IMG/VR virus record: IMGVR_UViG_3300045974_000132
Span: 62,001 to 126,000 of that record
DNA: 64,000 bases
From: a virus
Strand: one strand, 5' to 3'
Program-made: the position numbers and the translations under genes
Notes under the pieces: model-generated
What the model was told of the DNA's origin: nothing
The model's input: the letters and a program-made list of their open reading frames with translations, nothing else
Databases searched by the model: none
Part shown: positions 26,643 through 34,945 of the stretch, piece after piece
Layout: each line of letters opens with the position of its first letter
Numbering within the stretch: position 1 is the stretch's first letter

Positions 26643-26669
26643 GTTGTATTCCTTTGTGTAAAATTTTAA

Positions 26670-27230
26670 TTAACTCTTTGGATTCTTAGGCCAATCGCCT
26701 GCTTTAGGATAGTTCTTTAAAACAATAGACATGCTATCCACGCTGAAGGTTTGAGCAAGTGTAATACGACTGCTACCTTCTTGATCTAATGTTATGTTGT
26801 TTGTATCAGCAGGCCAACAACCTGCAAAAGTTATAGTAGCTAGTGCGACACCCTTAGAGTCATTTAATAAAACAACCCAATCTTTCTTAAATCCATTAGC
26901 ACCTGCTGGTAGCCCATATAGACCTGTACTGAAGTCTTTAACTTGTTGCTTCCAATCCCACAAGTACGCTAGAGCGCGCCCTTCACTGTCACCGTAGAAC
27001 GTAACAGAGAATGCAGAAGTATCATGAAACTCCGGAAAGTAGTTATAGCCTCCGCCAAAGAATACACCTGTCGTCTTAACATTACTGAATGGGACATCAA
27101 ATGATTCAATATAAGAGGCTGGATTGTTTCCGAAATAAACATCACCACCTGGGACTGTTTTAACTTCCCACTGAAACGTAAGCATCGGATCAGGCCTAGC
27201 TAAAGCTTGTTGCAGTTGAGTTCTAGCCAT
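26670..27230 (-). CDS. Tail tube-family protein (second paralog)
   Basis: 186 residues from the ATG at 27230; a GTG three codons upstream is an alternative. It has the tube-fold signature: MLTFQWEVKTVPGG at the start, YIESFDVPFSNVKTTGVFFGG in the middle, SAFSVTFYGDSEGRA, and a late strand segment ITLAQTFSVDSMSIV. It is the second gp19-type protein after the one at 27313-27870; one probably builds the tube and the other a tube terminator, initiator or hub ring. A hairpin terminator and a possible promoter separate the two. Confidence 0.65.
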   Translation of the reverse strand: MARTQLQQALARPDPMLTFQWEVKTVPGGDVYFGNNPASYIESFDVPFSNVKTTGVFFGGGYNYFPEFHDTSAFSVTFYGDSEGRALAYLWDWKQQVKDFSTGLYGLPAGANGFKKDWVVLLNDSKGVALATITFAGCWPADTNNITLDQEGSSRITLAQTFSVDSMSIVLKNYPKAGDWPKNPKS

Positions 27231-27265
27231 ACACACCACCTAATCTCAGTTGTAATATAATACCT

Positions 27266-27302
27266 AGAAAGAGAAGAGTGGGTGTACGAAGTCCACTCTT
27301 CT
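27266..27302 (-). terminator. Hairpin terminator after the tail tube gene
   Basis: Minus strand: AGAAGAGTGG, 11-base loop, CCACTCTTCT, then CTTTCT. A 10-bp perfect stem directly after the tube gene stop; the U tract is weak. It probably lowers transcription from the highly expressed tube gene into the tail genes beyond. Confidence 0.75.
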
Positions 27303-27312
27303 ATTTACAGTA

Positions 27313-27870
27313 TTAAGCGGGTGTGTTAGCTGACAAAGAACCAGCAGCACTACCGCCTGTGCATTCATAGTAGTCATACTTGAAGGACACGCTGTGCGTA
27401 ATCAAACTTGCATTGCTACCGTCGAATGAAGTATCCGGCACATTGCTAGGCCAAACATTGACAATCTTGTAGATCAGAACTGCATCACCCTTGTTGTCAA
27501 AGATTGTAAGCTTTGCGTCACGCGCATAACCAGCTTTGAATTCGCCATGTTGGCTAATGTGGTTACGTGCAACTTCAGCCCAACGTTCAAGGCAGCGCAT
27601 GATGCCACCGCGAACGTTCTCAACAAACGTAACGGACATATCATGGCTGAATGTCAAGTTGCCTGCATACACAAGTGTATGCCCGAATACTTGAACTTGA
27701 ACTTCATTCAGAGTCATACCTGGCTTGGTAGCTTGTTGACAGTGAATCATCAACGGTTCACTATCCGCACCACCGGTAGGAACATCCGGAAATTCTAAAA
27801 CGAATTGGTCTGAGACCATAGGGTCTTTAATTACGGAAATGACCTTCCCGATTTGCGGCTTACCGGCCAT
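27313..27870 (-). CDS. Tail tube protein, gp19-like
   Basis: 185 residues, the normal size of the family. Contains FVLEFPDVPTGG, then VQVQVFGHTLVYAGNLTFSHDM and MRCLERWAEVARNH, a pattern of T4 gp19-type tube subunits, followed by VWPSNVPDTSFDGSNASLITH near the end. It should form the hexameric rings inside the sheath. A GIY-YIG endonuclease gene separates it from the sheath gene, which would normally be adjacent. Confidence 0.85.
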   Translation of the reverse strand: MAGKPQIGKVISVIKDPMVSDQFVLEFPDVPTGGADSEPLMIHCQQATKPGMTLNEVQVQVFGHTLVYAGNLTFSHDMSVTFVENVRGGIMRCLERWAEVARNHISQHGEFKAGYARDAKLTIFDNKGDAVLIYKIVNVWPSNVPDTSFDGSNASLITHSVSFKYDYYECTGGSAAGSLSANTPA

Positions 27871-27896
27871 AATTTACTCCTTCAAATTAAGTGATT

Positions 27897-28622
27897 TTAC
27901 TGAGAATACCAAGAATTAGTACCTTGAACTTTTCGTTTCTGCCAAGCTTTCTTACCTGCATCTGAAAGTGACTTAGAAATTCTAGCTTTGTCTTCATGCG
28001 TTAAATTAGACATATAAATTTTTCTGCCTTTAGACATACGCTTTTTTATCTTATCCAATTCAGTAGCAGATAGCGTATCAAAGGTAAATACCTTCTTACA
28101 CCTAGCAGCATAAGCTTTTGGATCTTGCCTTAAGCGTTCCCAGTAAGCAGCTTGGCCTGAACCTATTTTTGCACCCCTTGAAGACTTTTGCTCTTCATTA
28201 AAATTACGGTGCATACGTTTAGAGTTACGACTTATATTTTTCCTAACACGTTCTGAAGGAGAAACACCGGTCCAACCTGCATTAGCATTAAGTAGAACGC
28301 CCTCTTCTCTATCTATACGTCCAATCTTTTCAATAAAGAAAGCTTCCAACGTAAAAGCTTGCTTCTCAGTAATATCCGAACGCTTAATTATTGTGATGGG
28401 TTCAAAACCCTTTCTATAAATTTCTTTTATACGTTTGGCTTTTAGATTGGTGCTATTTTCAAGATGGGCTTTTGAACAATGTACAGTATGTCTACTCCCC
28501 TTACCCTTACCTATGTAGAAAGGTTCGTGGGAGAACTTCCAATGTCCGTATTGAAAGGGTCCAGGCTTTCTAGGATCTAGTAAAGCATAGACGTAATAAA
28601 TCTTATGTCTATCGTATTTCAT
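27897..28622 (-). CDS. GIY-YIG homing endonuclease
   Basis: 241 residues. The N-terminal ~100 residues are a GIY-YIG nuclease domain: YYVYALLDPRKPG, then EPFYIGKGKGSRH, a conserved Arg/Lys helix and an EAFFIEKIGR helix with the catalytic Glu. Residues ~115-240 hold repeated basic short helices (SERVRKNISRNSKR, THEDKARISKSLSDAGKK) like NUMOD3-type DNA-binding modules. It is free-standing, inserted between the sheath and tube genes, and I see no intron in either neighbour. It is expected to spread by cutting phage genomes that lack it. Confidence 0.9.
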   Translation of the reverse strand: MKYDRHKIYYVYALLDPRKPGPFQYGHWKFSHEPFYIGKGKGSRHTVHCSKAHLENSTNLKAKRIKEIYRKGFEPITIIKRSDITEKQAFTLEAFFIEKIGRIDREEGVLLNANAGWTGVSPSERVRKNISRNSKRMHRNFNEEQKSSRGAKIGSGQAAYWERLRQDPKAYAARCKKVFTFDTLSATELDKIKKRMSKGRKIYMSNLTHEDKARISKSLSDAGKKAWQKRKVQGTNSWYSQ

Positions 28623-28642
28623 TTCTACTCCAGTAAAGTAGT

Positions 28643-28710
28643 AGTGCTTGGCAACTATTTGTTGTTACTGGCAACAAATCAGCTGGCCGGCTTTTTCATT
28701 GCCAAGCACT
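28643..28710. other. Large compound inverted repeat between sheath gene and GIY-YIG gene
   Basis: Outer arms AGTGCTTGGCAA (28643-28654) and TTGCCAAGCACT (28699-28710) pair over 12 bp without mismatch. Inside are a second 8-bp stem, ATTTGTTG/CAACAAAT (28657-28664 / 28672-28679), and the near-palindrome AGCTGGCCGGCT (28681-28692). A further 7-bp stem, AGATACC/GGTATCT on the minus strand, lies just upstream near 28730-28760. It could be a terminator-like or processing structure, or a relic of endonuclease insertion. Confidence 0.75.
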
Positions 28711-28770
28711 TTGAACACAGTTATTTTCAGATACCTGGCTGGGGCTTCTCCACGGTATCTACTCCCTTGC

Positions 28771-30360
28771 TTAAATGTTAGAACCAGTAACGCGAACACC
28801 CGTTGCGTTAATGACTGCGGTAAATTGAACACGCTTTACTGGCAGAACAGGATCAAGCCAGAAGTCGATATAAAGATCACCTGCTGCGATACTCTCATTG
28901 GTGTTATTACTTTCATCACAAACAACACCGAAGTTGTACAAGCCGCGTGCGTTCTTAATAGGACGGAGCAAACGAGTACCTGCATCTTCAAGACGGCTAC
29001 GCAGTTGTTGATCGTTAGGATCGAACACGCTATACAACAGAACGTTCTCCATCGACTTCTCGATAAAGATCATTAGGCGACGTACGGACATGTTAGACAG
29101 TGAACTACCTATGATCTGGAGAGTATCAGCACCCCAAATCTTGATACCACTGCCTTCAATCAGACGAATTGAATTAACTTGCGACTCATACAGAGCATCG
29201 CGCTTACCTTGGTCATATACAACACGAACGCCATCTACCTTCAGATCGCCGCGTGTCATACCTGCTGGTGCAAACCAAAGTTCATAGTCACGATCGGTAC
29301 GTGCATAACAAGCAGCAACAAAGCCTGACGGTGGAACATACAAACGTATATCGTTGTACTGGTCACCGATCAGAAGATCACTAGAGTACAAAGCACTATA
29401 GGAACTATCAACTGCTAGGTCTGTACGACGATAAGCAATTGCATCTGTTACCTTTTGTTGATCGGAAGGAACATCCAAGATCGCAATACAATCCATCCGA
29501 GTACGGCATAGATCATCAATAGCTCGTTGGTAGTCAGTATCAGTAATGCCACCGTTGATGAACATGTTAATGTCAATCACTTCAGGATCTGCAAAGCTAT
29601 CCAGGGCTTGAATGAAGTCATACTTGTTCGGGCGAGCACCGTCAGCACCACCTACGATTGAGATACCTAATGAAGTAGCACTGCCACCTGCATCAAAAGT
29701 ATTAATCAATTGCTTCGCTGGCGTAGCAATCAGTTCAGCATTTTGGTGATTCTGAACGATTTGAATGTAGCTGGACTTACGGTTGATCTGTTGTTCAATA
29801 TTCAATTGAACACCGTAGCCGTCAACAACATAAGCTAAGTGACAACGCCATTTCTCAACAGGCTGTGAGCTACCTGTTACATAGACTTCAAGATAGAAGA
29901 AGCCTTGACCGAACTTCGTATCAGGATAGACACGAACGTAGAGTCGTGCATTCCAGTCACCCGGATTGATTGCATAGATTGCAAACAGGTCAGTAGGTGC
30001 AATAGAAATGTCGTCAGCCGTTGCTACACCTGAAGCAAACGGAAGTGACGTATTGAAGCTACCGTCAAAGCCGATGTTGCAACCACCGTATAGAGCATGA
30101 GGTGCAACACGTAGAGCGTACATGCGGTCGCCTTCAGACAAGAAAGCAACAGCAGAGTGACCCATGAAACCGATTGTAGCATCAGGCTTGCCGAAGATTG
30201 AAATGTACTCACTCTCAGAAGTTACTAGAGTAGGAATACCTACAGGGCCTTGATGCGCTTCACCTATCAATACAGCAATAGACGTTGTAGCAGCTACAGG
30301 TGTTTGGGAGAAGTCGCGTTCTTGAACATAAACGCCGGCACTGTTGTGAACATTACCCAT
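28771..30360 (-). CDS. Contractile tail sheath protein
   Basis: 529 residues. Sheath signature at the N-terminus (SAGVYVQERDFSQTPVAATTSIAV is the typical G-x-Y-x-x-E-x-D start, then GEAHQGPVGIPTLVTSESEY and FGKPDA) and at the C-terminus (YSVFDPNDQQLRSRLEDAG, DLYIDFWLDPVLPVKRVQFT). It polymerises around the tube and contracts on infection. RBS GGAGGGG precedes the ATG. Codon use and base composition appear more regular than in accessory genes. Confidence 0.93.
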   Translation of the reverse strand: MGNVHNSAGVYVQERDFSQTPVAATTSIAVLIGEAHQGPVGIPTLVTSESEYISIFGKPDATIGFMGHSAVAFLSEGDRMYALRVAPHALYGGCNIGFDGSFNTSLPFASGVATADDISIAPTDLFAIYAINPGDWNARLYVRVYPDTKFGQGFFYLEVYVTGSSQPVEKWRCHLAYVVDGYGVQLNIEQQINRKSSYIQIVQNHQNAELIATPAKQLINTFDAGGSATSLGISIVGGADGARPNKYDFIQALDSFADPEVIDINMFINGGITDTDYQRAIDDLCRTRMDCIAILDVPSDQQKVTDAIAYRRTDLAVDSSYSALYSSDLLIGDQYNDIRLYVPPSGFVAACYARTDRDYELWFAPAGMTRGDLKVDGVRVVYDQGKRDALYESQVNSIRLIEGSGIKIWGADTLQIIGSSLSNMSVRRLMIFIEKSMENVLLYSVFDPNDQQLRSRLEDAGTRLLRPIKNARGLYNFGVVCDESNNTNESIAAGDLYIDFWLDPVLPVKRVQFTAVINATGVRVTGSNI

Positions 30361-30400
30361 GATAGGCCCCTCCTAAGCTATTAGGTTTAAAAATCATAAC

Positions 30401-30772
30401 TTAACTCCAAAGATATTGTAGACGGATTTGAGACATACCTGAGATAGGTGTAACTGTGATTTGTGCAACAGGGCCTTGATGCACAAATAATCCGCTGCAT
30501 TCAAGTGTTACCTGAGTACCTGCTACATCCCGTATTGATACCAGATAAGGATCAAAAGATGAAAGTATAACGATAGACTTAATATCTGTTATTGTATAGG
30601 GAGTGCTACCGACGTTTGTGTCACCGTTATTAAAGCCGTTAGCATCTAATATCGGTGTTGCGCAACTCCCTTTCATTCGTACAGTTCGTGATAGAACATC
30701 GGCCAGTTGGACAATAAATTCTACTACGACTGTCTTTGAGAACGGAAGCCTTTTCTTACCAAGGTTGGACAT
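30401..30772 (-). CDS. Hypothetical head-tail neck protein (123 aa)
   Basis: A small strand-rich protein (TVVVEFIVQLADVL, ITVTPISGMSQIRLQYLWS). No family recognised. It overlaps the upstream gene by 17 bases and precedes the sheath gene, the location of neck, head-completion or tail-terminator genes in myoviruses; the assignment is positional. Confidence 0.5.
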   Translation of the reverse strand: MSNLGKKRLPFSKTVVVEFIVQLADVLSRTVRMKGSCATPILDANGFNNGDTNVGSTPYTITDIKSIVILSSFDPYLVSIRDVAGTQVTLECSGLFVHQGPVAQITVTPISGMSQIRLQYLWS

Positions 30773-31439
30773 AAGATGGCCCTTCTATTTCAAAAACTTC
30801 TTCAGTCTGACCGTTAGACTGCAAGGATACCCGCAATTTAGTAGCTTGCCCATTGACAGCCGATACATCACGGAAGAAACCTATTTCACTAGACATTATG
30901 ATCTGTGTAACAATGTCAGTAGCTTCAGGGAGTTGCGGATTCTGTTCTTCTTGTATATCAATTGTGCTATCAAGAGGAATCTCCAGGCCGACTGTAAAAC
31001 TATACATGTCGCCTACGTCGATCTGAAACTTTAATCCACCTGTTGAGCTTAACAGAACTAAGGTTTGTGCCATCGTCAACAAACGTCTAGGGTCTGTATC
31101 AATGTAGTGAAACTCTAAGCCTAGCTTAACCGGAAACAGATATATTTTCTTGCTTGTTGCAAGTTCCCCCGCAGTGCTTACTCTAACACCATGCTTACGA
31201 ATAGCATAGTTGTTGGTAGTATCTCTTGAACCTGCTAAGGACTGTATCTTGAAGTAGCTCCAGGGAAAAGAAAGTTGTTCACCCTTAGTCTCAGCCCTGC
31301 GAATTAAGTCCTGCTTGTAGTTCTCAGACATAGTGAACAGTATGTCTTTTATATCCAACTCACGTTCTAACACACCTCTTACACCTGTTAAGGCAATAAA
31401 AAGCAAGTTTTCTTTAGCGAGTTCTTTGATTAAGGACAT
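30756..31439 (-). CDS. Hypothetical neck / tail-completion protein (227 aa)
   Basis: 227 residues. It starts MSLIKELAKENLLFIALTG and has a middle region SFPWSYFKIQSLAG followed by KIYLFPVKLGLEFHYIDTD and SFTVGLEIPLDSTI. This looks like an alpha/beta fold with a long strand region, as in tail terminator or neck proteins, but I do not recognise it firmly. The RBS GGGAGGAG precedes the ATG; a terminator lies between it and the acidic head gene upstream. Confidence 0.5.
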   Translation of the reverse strand: MSLIKELAKENLLFIALTGVRGVLERELDIKDILFTMSENYKQDLIRRAETKGEQLSFPWSYFKIQSLAGSRDTTNNYAIRKHGVRVSTAGELATSKKIYLFPVKLGLEFHYIDTDPRRLLTMAQTLVLLSSTGGLKFQIDVGDMYSFTVGLEIPLDSTIDIQEEQNPQLPEATDIVTQIIMSSEIGFFRDVSAVNGQATKLRVSLQSNGQTEEVFEIEGPSYVQPW

Positions 31440-31465
31440 TAAATATGCTCCTCCCTAGAACTTGA

Positions 31466-31504
31466 AATGAAAAAGCCCCACCCACATAGTGAGCAGGGCT
31501 TTAG
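31466..31504 (-). terminator. Rho-independent terminator after the acidic head protein gene
   Basis: Minus strand: AAAGCCC, a Gly-codon-unrelated structured loop with CTCAC/GGGTG pairing, GGGCTTT then TTC. The T run overlaps the distal arm. It closes the capsid transcript before the neck and tail genes. Confidence 0.75.
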
Positions 31505-31513
31505 TCCTGTGGC

Positions 31514-32311
31514 TTACTGTTTCACCTTTACAGGGGAGCTTACGTCCAAGCCCTTCACGATCTTAATGCTTGAGAACGACACAGGTATGCGCTGCTCCCC
31601 CGGGACATCAGGGTCGGCTTCAACGTCTAGGTCTTCCTCGTCAGAAGAGTCTGATTCCGATTCAGTATCTTCGGCTGCTTGCGTAGAGCTATCTTCAGAA
31701 GCTGTAGCCTCCATAGATGCTGCAAGGATTCTACCAATCTGGTGCATAGAAGTAACACGACGACGAATAGGAGAAGGTTTGTGTTCAGAAGATTCCGACT
31801 CTAGGTCTTCTGCATCTGCGTCCTCGTCCTCTTCAGCCCATTCATCAGTGTCTTCATCGTCACTATCTGCGCCCTCTTCACCAGCTAGTTGCTGAAGGTT
31901 TTCAGTAGTGATAGGATTTTGACTATCTTGAAGATGGTCACTTACCGGTTCTAGCAAAGCGTTCGTCAACCGTTTAACATCACCGCATTCAGCAGCTTGT
32001 GCAAACAGAGCGCCCGCTTCTTCAAATTGTTTAGCAGCAAAGGCTTGCAGGGAAAGAGCTAAGAACTTCTTAGCCATAATAACATCTGCACTAACACTTG
32101 CTTCTAGGTTGAAGTTCTCAGAGGTGCCTTCACGCTTAGTGTCAATATCTTTAGTTACGTCCATATCTGTTTCCTTAGAACTATCGTCTGTTTCTTTGTT
32201 AGGGTCGATCACCTCAGGCGTTGCATCTGTGGCAATGTCCTTGTCTGTTGTCGTATCTTCGGAAGGAGTTTCAGGTTTGGTTGTATCTTTGTTGTCGTCA
32301 GTAATTGCCAT
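31514..32311 (-). CDS. Acidic head (prohead core-like) protein
   Basis: 265 residues, very rich in Asp, Glu, Ser and Thr. A helical block at ~70-115 (NLEASVSADVIMAKKFLAL, then QAFAAKQFEEAGALFAQAA) is the only ordered-looking part; acidic tracts follow (DSDDEDTDEWAEEDEDADAED) and a short basic strip PIRRRVTSMHQ at ~180. Composition fits a scaffold/prohead core or internal head protein. It lies a few bases downstream of a homing endonuclease gene that separates it from the major capsid protein. No family is recognised. Confidence 0.55.
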   Translation of the reverse strand: MAITDDNKDTTKPETPSEDTTTDKDIATDATPEVIDPNKETDDSSKETDMDVTKDIDTKREGTSENFNLEASVSADVIMAKKFLALSLQAFAAKQFEEAGALFAQAAECGDVKRLTNALLEPVSDHLQDSQNPITTENLQQLAGEEGADSDDEDTDEWAEEDEDADAEDLESESSEHKPSPIRRRVTSMHQIGRILAASMEATASEDSSTQAAEDTESESDSSDEEDLDVEADPDVPGEQRIPVSFSSIKIVKGLDVSSPVKVKQ

Positions 32312-32317
32312 ATTATG

Positions 32318-33703
32318 TCACCCTACGTTAGCTTTAAACCATTTGACTATTTCCCGATGGGTGTAGTCATACCAATTTCTAGGAAGCTTGACTCGTGTGT
32401 TTCCACCGTCAAACACTAGCATTTGAAACTTATACCCTGCTACAATGCAAGCCTTTGCTTTCGCTCTAGTTCTATCCCATAATGTTTTGGGCTGAACATA
32501 GAAGAACTCATGACCTAAGCCTATAGTAGTAAGGCTTTTTACTTCGATCAATATATTCCTATCACGTATAAGCATGTCTGGATAGTAATAACACTTTTTA
32601 CGATTGAATGTATATAAGATAGAAGGTATAGTTCTATCAGAGTCTAATTCAATCGAATTAGGCTTTATAGAAGTGTTATTTAGTAGCCAGTGTATTGCAG
32701 CAGCTTCTTTCCCGCGTACTTTAAATTCGTATCCTCTATACTTGTATAAGTAGAAAGAACCTGAACTCGTAGGAGAACACCTTGGACACCGAAACAATTT
32801 TCGTCTTATATCAGAAGGAGTAGTTTCAAATTTAGCACCGCAGTCTAAATGCTTATACTTAATGCGTGTCTTAGAGTCTACATACCTACCTAACAATTTA
32901 AACTCTGGCTTTTTAAAGCTAAGTTCATCTTTGTATTCAGTATGTGTTTTAACCCTAGTGCCGAACTTATTAGGAAAGCAAGTCGGACATCTTAAATCGA
33001 AACTTCTATTCCAAGGTAGCTCAACTTTGTGCCTACAATCTATATGCTGTAGGGTAACCAAGTCAGACCCAGGCGTGTATTTAACGGGTGTCCAAACAGA
33101 GTTGCGCTCTGCGTGGATTGCTTTAAGATTTGTAAGTGTCTGTACAACCACCTTCTTATGCAAGCACTCACACTTAACACCGCCTCGGTATAGAGCGTAG
33201 TTGTCCGCTTCAAACTTAAGCCCACAATCATGTTTAAACGTTGATCTAGGATGACCAAATTTAACCATCTTATAGCCCGGACGTTTTGCTTTAAGTTGCT
33301 TACGAAATTCAACTTCTTTACTACCTAAATCTACTTTAGGCCCTGTTTTACTATAAGTGTTATCACGATATTTAGTGGAGCACTCGTGACAACAAAACCT
33401 ATCTTTGTATTGTTCAATAAAACCTTTACATGTTGGGCATAGATGCGGTTTAGTATCACTATTTATATAGTAGTACCAACGTTCTATACCTACATCAAAA
33501 GACTTAGGTAGGAAAGATGTTTGTACGTCTAAAAACTTTTTGAAACTAGGTTGAGTGTAAAGCTTTGTTATCTTCCTACGAAAATAGGAATGTATATCAT
33601 TGCCTGCTGGTTTATCAAATCCTAAATCAGAGGCAATAGCCAGCAATTGTTTTGAGTGCTTAGGTAGTTTATTTAATAGTGTTGTATTGGCACAGTTGGA
33701 CAT
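32318..33703 (-). CDS. Homing endonuclease-like protein with zinc-finger repeats and PD-(D/E)xK domain
   Basis: 461 residues. An array of Cys/His fingers covers residues ~90-340 (HLCPTCKGFI, FCCHECSTKY, FKHDCGLKFEAD, LQHIDCRHKVELPW, LRCPTCFP, YKHLDCGAKFETTP, FRCPRCSP). The last ~130 residues have YYYPDMLIRDRNILIEVKSL, the P-D...E-x-K motif of PD-(D/E)xK nucleases, and end in a KLPRNWYDY segment also seen in the endonuclease at 56481. It sits directly downstream of the major capsid gene and its terminator, typical for free-standing homing endonucleases. Confidence 0.8.
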   Translation of the reverse strand: MSNCANTTLLNKLPKHSKQLLAIASDLGFDKPAGNDIHSYFRRKITKLYTQPSFKKFLDVQTSFLPKSFDVGIERWYYYINSDTKPHLCPTCKGFIEQYKDRFCCHECSTKYRDNTYSKTGPKVDLGSKEVEFRKQLKAKRPGYKMVKFGHPRSTFKHDCGLKFEADNYALYRGGVKCECLHKKVVVQTLTNLKAIHAERNSVWTPVKYTPGSDLVTLQHIDCRHKVELPWNRSFDLRCPTCFPNKFGTRVKTHTEYKDELSFKKPEFKLLGRYVDSKTRIKYKHLDCGAKFETTPSDIRRKLFRCPRCSPTSSGSFYLYKYRGYEFKVRGKEAAAIHWLLNNTSIKPNSIELDSDRTIPSILYTFNRKKCYYYPDMLIRDRNILIEVKSLTTIGLGHEFFYVQPKTLWDRTRAKAKACIVAGYKFQMLVFDGGNTRVKLPRNWYDYTHREIVKWFKANVG

Positions 33704-33726
33704 AGTAGAACCTCTTTACTTGAAGT

Positions 33727-33765
33727 AAGAAAGGTGTGGGACACCTTTTGAGCATCCCACACTTC
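33727..33765 (-). terminator. Terminator after the major capsid protein gene
   Basis: Minus strand GTGTGGGA, 13-base loop, TCCCACAC, then CTTTCTTACTT. An 8-bp perfect stem with a pyrimidine-rich tail; the internal GGTGT/ACACC offers an alternative fold. It should shield the endonuclease gene from capsid-level transcription. Confidence 0.78.
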
Positions 33766-33774
33766 TTATACAAG

Positions 33775-33782
33775 TAAATTAG
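33775..33782 (-). promoter_or_regulatory. CTAATTTA octamer between capsid gene and its terminator
   Basis: Minus-strand CTAATTTA, 24 bases downstream of the capsid stop and about 10 bases before the terminator stem. If it is a promoter it would fire straight into a terminator, so here its role is unclear; RNA processing is an alternative. Confidence 0.35.
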
Positions 33783-33805
33783 TATTTCTACTAATTATTT
33801 ACTCG

Positions 33806-34903
33806 TCATATTCTCTTGCCCTTAGCAACAGAGCGCGAGTTAGCCAGCGTGAAGCTGAGAACTTCGCTCATGAGCCAGCCGCGAGCGGTAGAGCCGCTGT
33901 CAGCACCCGAAGTAGGTTCGCTACGAACACCACCACGATCACTGTACATAGCGTGATGTTCCGGGGTCGACAGAACGTAGATTTCGCCACGATTCAGGAC
34001 CTTCTGGTTCGGTTGGCGGAAGCCGTCCGTCAGAAGAGTCAGACCAACCAGAGTACCGAGTTCGCCGTTCAGGACCAAGTCATACTTGGTGACCGGATCA
34101 AGGAATGACGAGAAATCGTTGTTGCCGATAATGTCGTTCCAGTAATCGTTAGCGATGATCGCAGTGGTGGCCGGCAGGTTCCAGTCAGTGATGGCGGTAC
34201 GCAGATTGGCAAGCAATTGCGGCGTCAGTTGACCAGCGATGTAGTTAAGCGGATTGACAACGCCAACGGTCAAGTCAGCAGATTGCTTCCACAGCTTATC
34301 TTCCTTGACCATGATTGCGTCAAGACCCATGTTGTACAGGTTGTCAAGCGTGTCGCCGCCAACTTGTTCCATTTCGATACGATCAGCGCGCAGATTTGCC
34401 ACGACTTCAAATTCAGCCGGGTAGAACTGCTTGTTACGAATCATTTGGAACTGTACGTTTGCAGGGCCAGTAGCAACAACAGCCATTGCATCCCACATCG
34501 GGACGTTAACGCGCGGCAGTTCGCCTTGCTTCAGAGTCTGACCAACAGCAACGCGACGGAGGAAGCCTTCGCGGTTACGTTGTTCTTGAATCTGAACAGC
34601 CAGATCGGCGCCCAGAGCAGCCCACTTGACCGGATCAGCAGCAGCAGCGATCATAACTTCGCGGCGCTCTTGAGCCAGTTGCATTTGTTCTTCAGCAGAA
34701 GTAGATTGATGACGGATGTCACCCTTTTCCATTGCAGAGAACATGCCAGTAATGGCGCGAATCAGTTCTTTCTTGTCGTTTGCGTTGAACTCACCAGTCG
34801 AGGTCGACAGGAGACGTTCAGCAGTGCCAGGCATACGGAACTCAGTAACCGGGGCGCCGCTAGCAAGCACAACTTGGGAACCAGCGTACGGATTTGCTTT
34901 CAT
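33806..34903 (-). CDS. Major capsid protein
   Basis: 365 residues. Position after the prohead core and small head genes, size, and HK97-fold features: a helical N-terminal arm (NDKKELIRAITGMFSAMEKG), a segment GELPRVNVPMWDAMAVVATG, and a C-terminal half with ATTAIIANDYWNDIIGNNDF and LVGLTLLTDGFRQPN, as in capsid proteins of large myoviruses. The N-terminal ~60 residues could be removed on maturation by the prohead protease. Composition is visibly richer in G and C at third positions than neighbouring non-structural genes, as expected for a highly expressed gene. Good SD (AGGAG) before the ATG. Confidence 0.87.
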   Translation of the reverse strand: MKANPYAGSQVVLASGAPVTEFRMPGTAERLLSTSTGEFNANDKKELIRAITGMFSAMEKGDIRHQSTSAEEQMQLAQERREVMIAAAADPVKWAALGADLAVQIQEQRNREGFLRRVAVGQTLKQGELPRVNVPMWDAMAVVATGPANVQFQMIRNKQFYPAEFEVVANLRADRIEMEQVGGDTLDNLYNMGLDAIMVKEDKLWKQSADLTVGVVNPLNYIAGQLTPQLLANLRTAITDWNLPATTAIIANDYWNDIIGNNDFSSFLDPVTKYDLVLNGELGTLVGLTLLTDGFRQPNQKVLNRGEIYVLSTPEHHAMYSDRGGVRSEPTSGADSGSTARGWLMSEVLSFTLANSRSVAKGKRI

Positions 34904-34945
34904 AATGTAAAACTCCTATTGCTTGTAAGATGTACCGGCCTACGA

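Noticed and set aside
27897-30360. Group I intron around the GIY-YIG gene
   Set aside because: Sheath and tube proteins both look complete at their ends and no P3/P7-like core was seen, so a free-standing endonuclease fits better.
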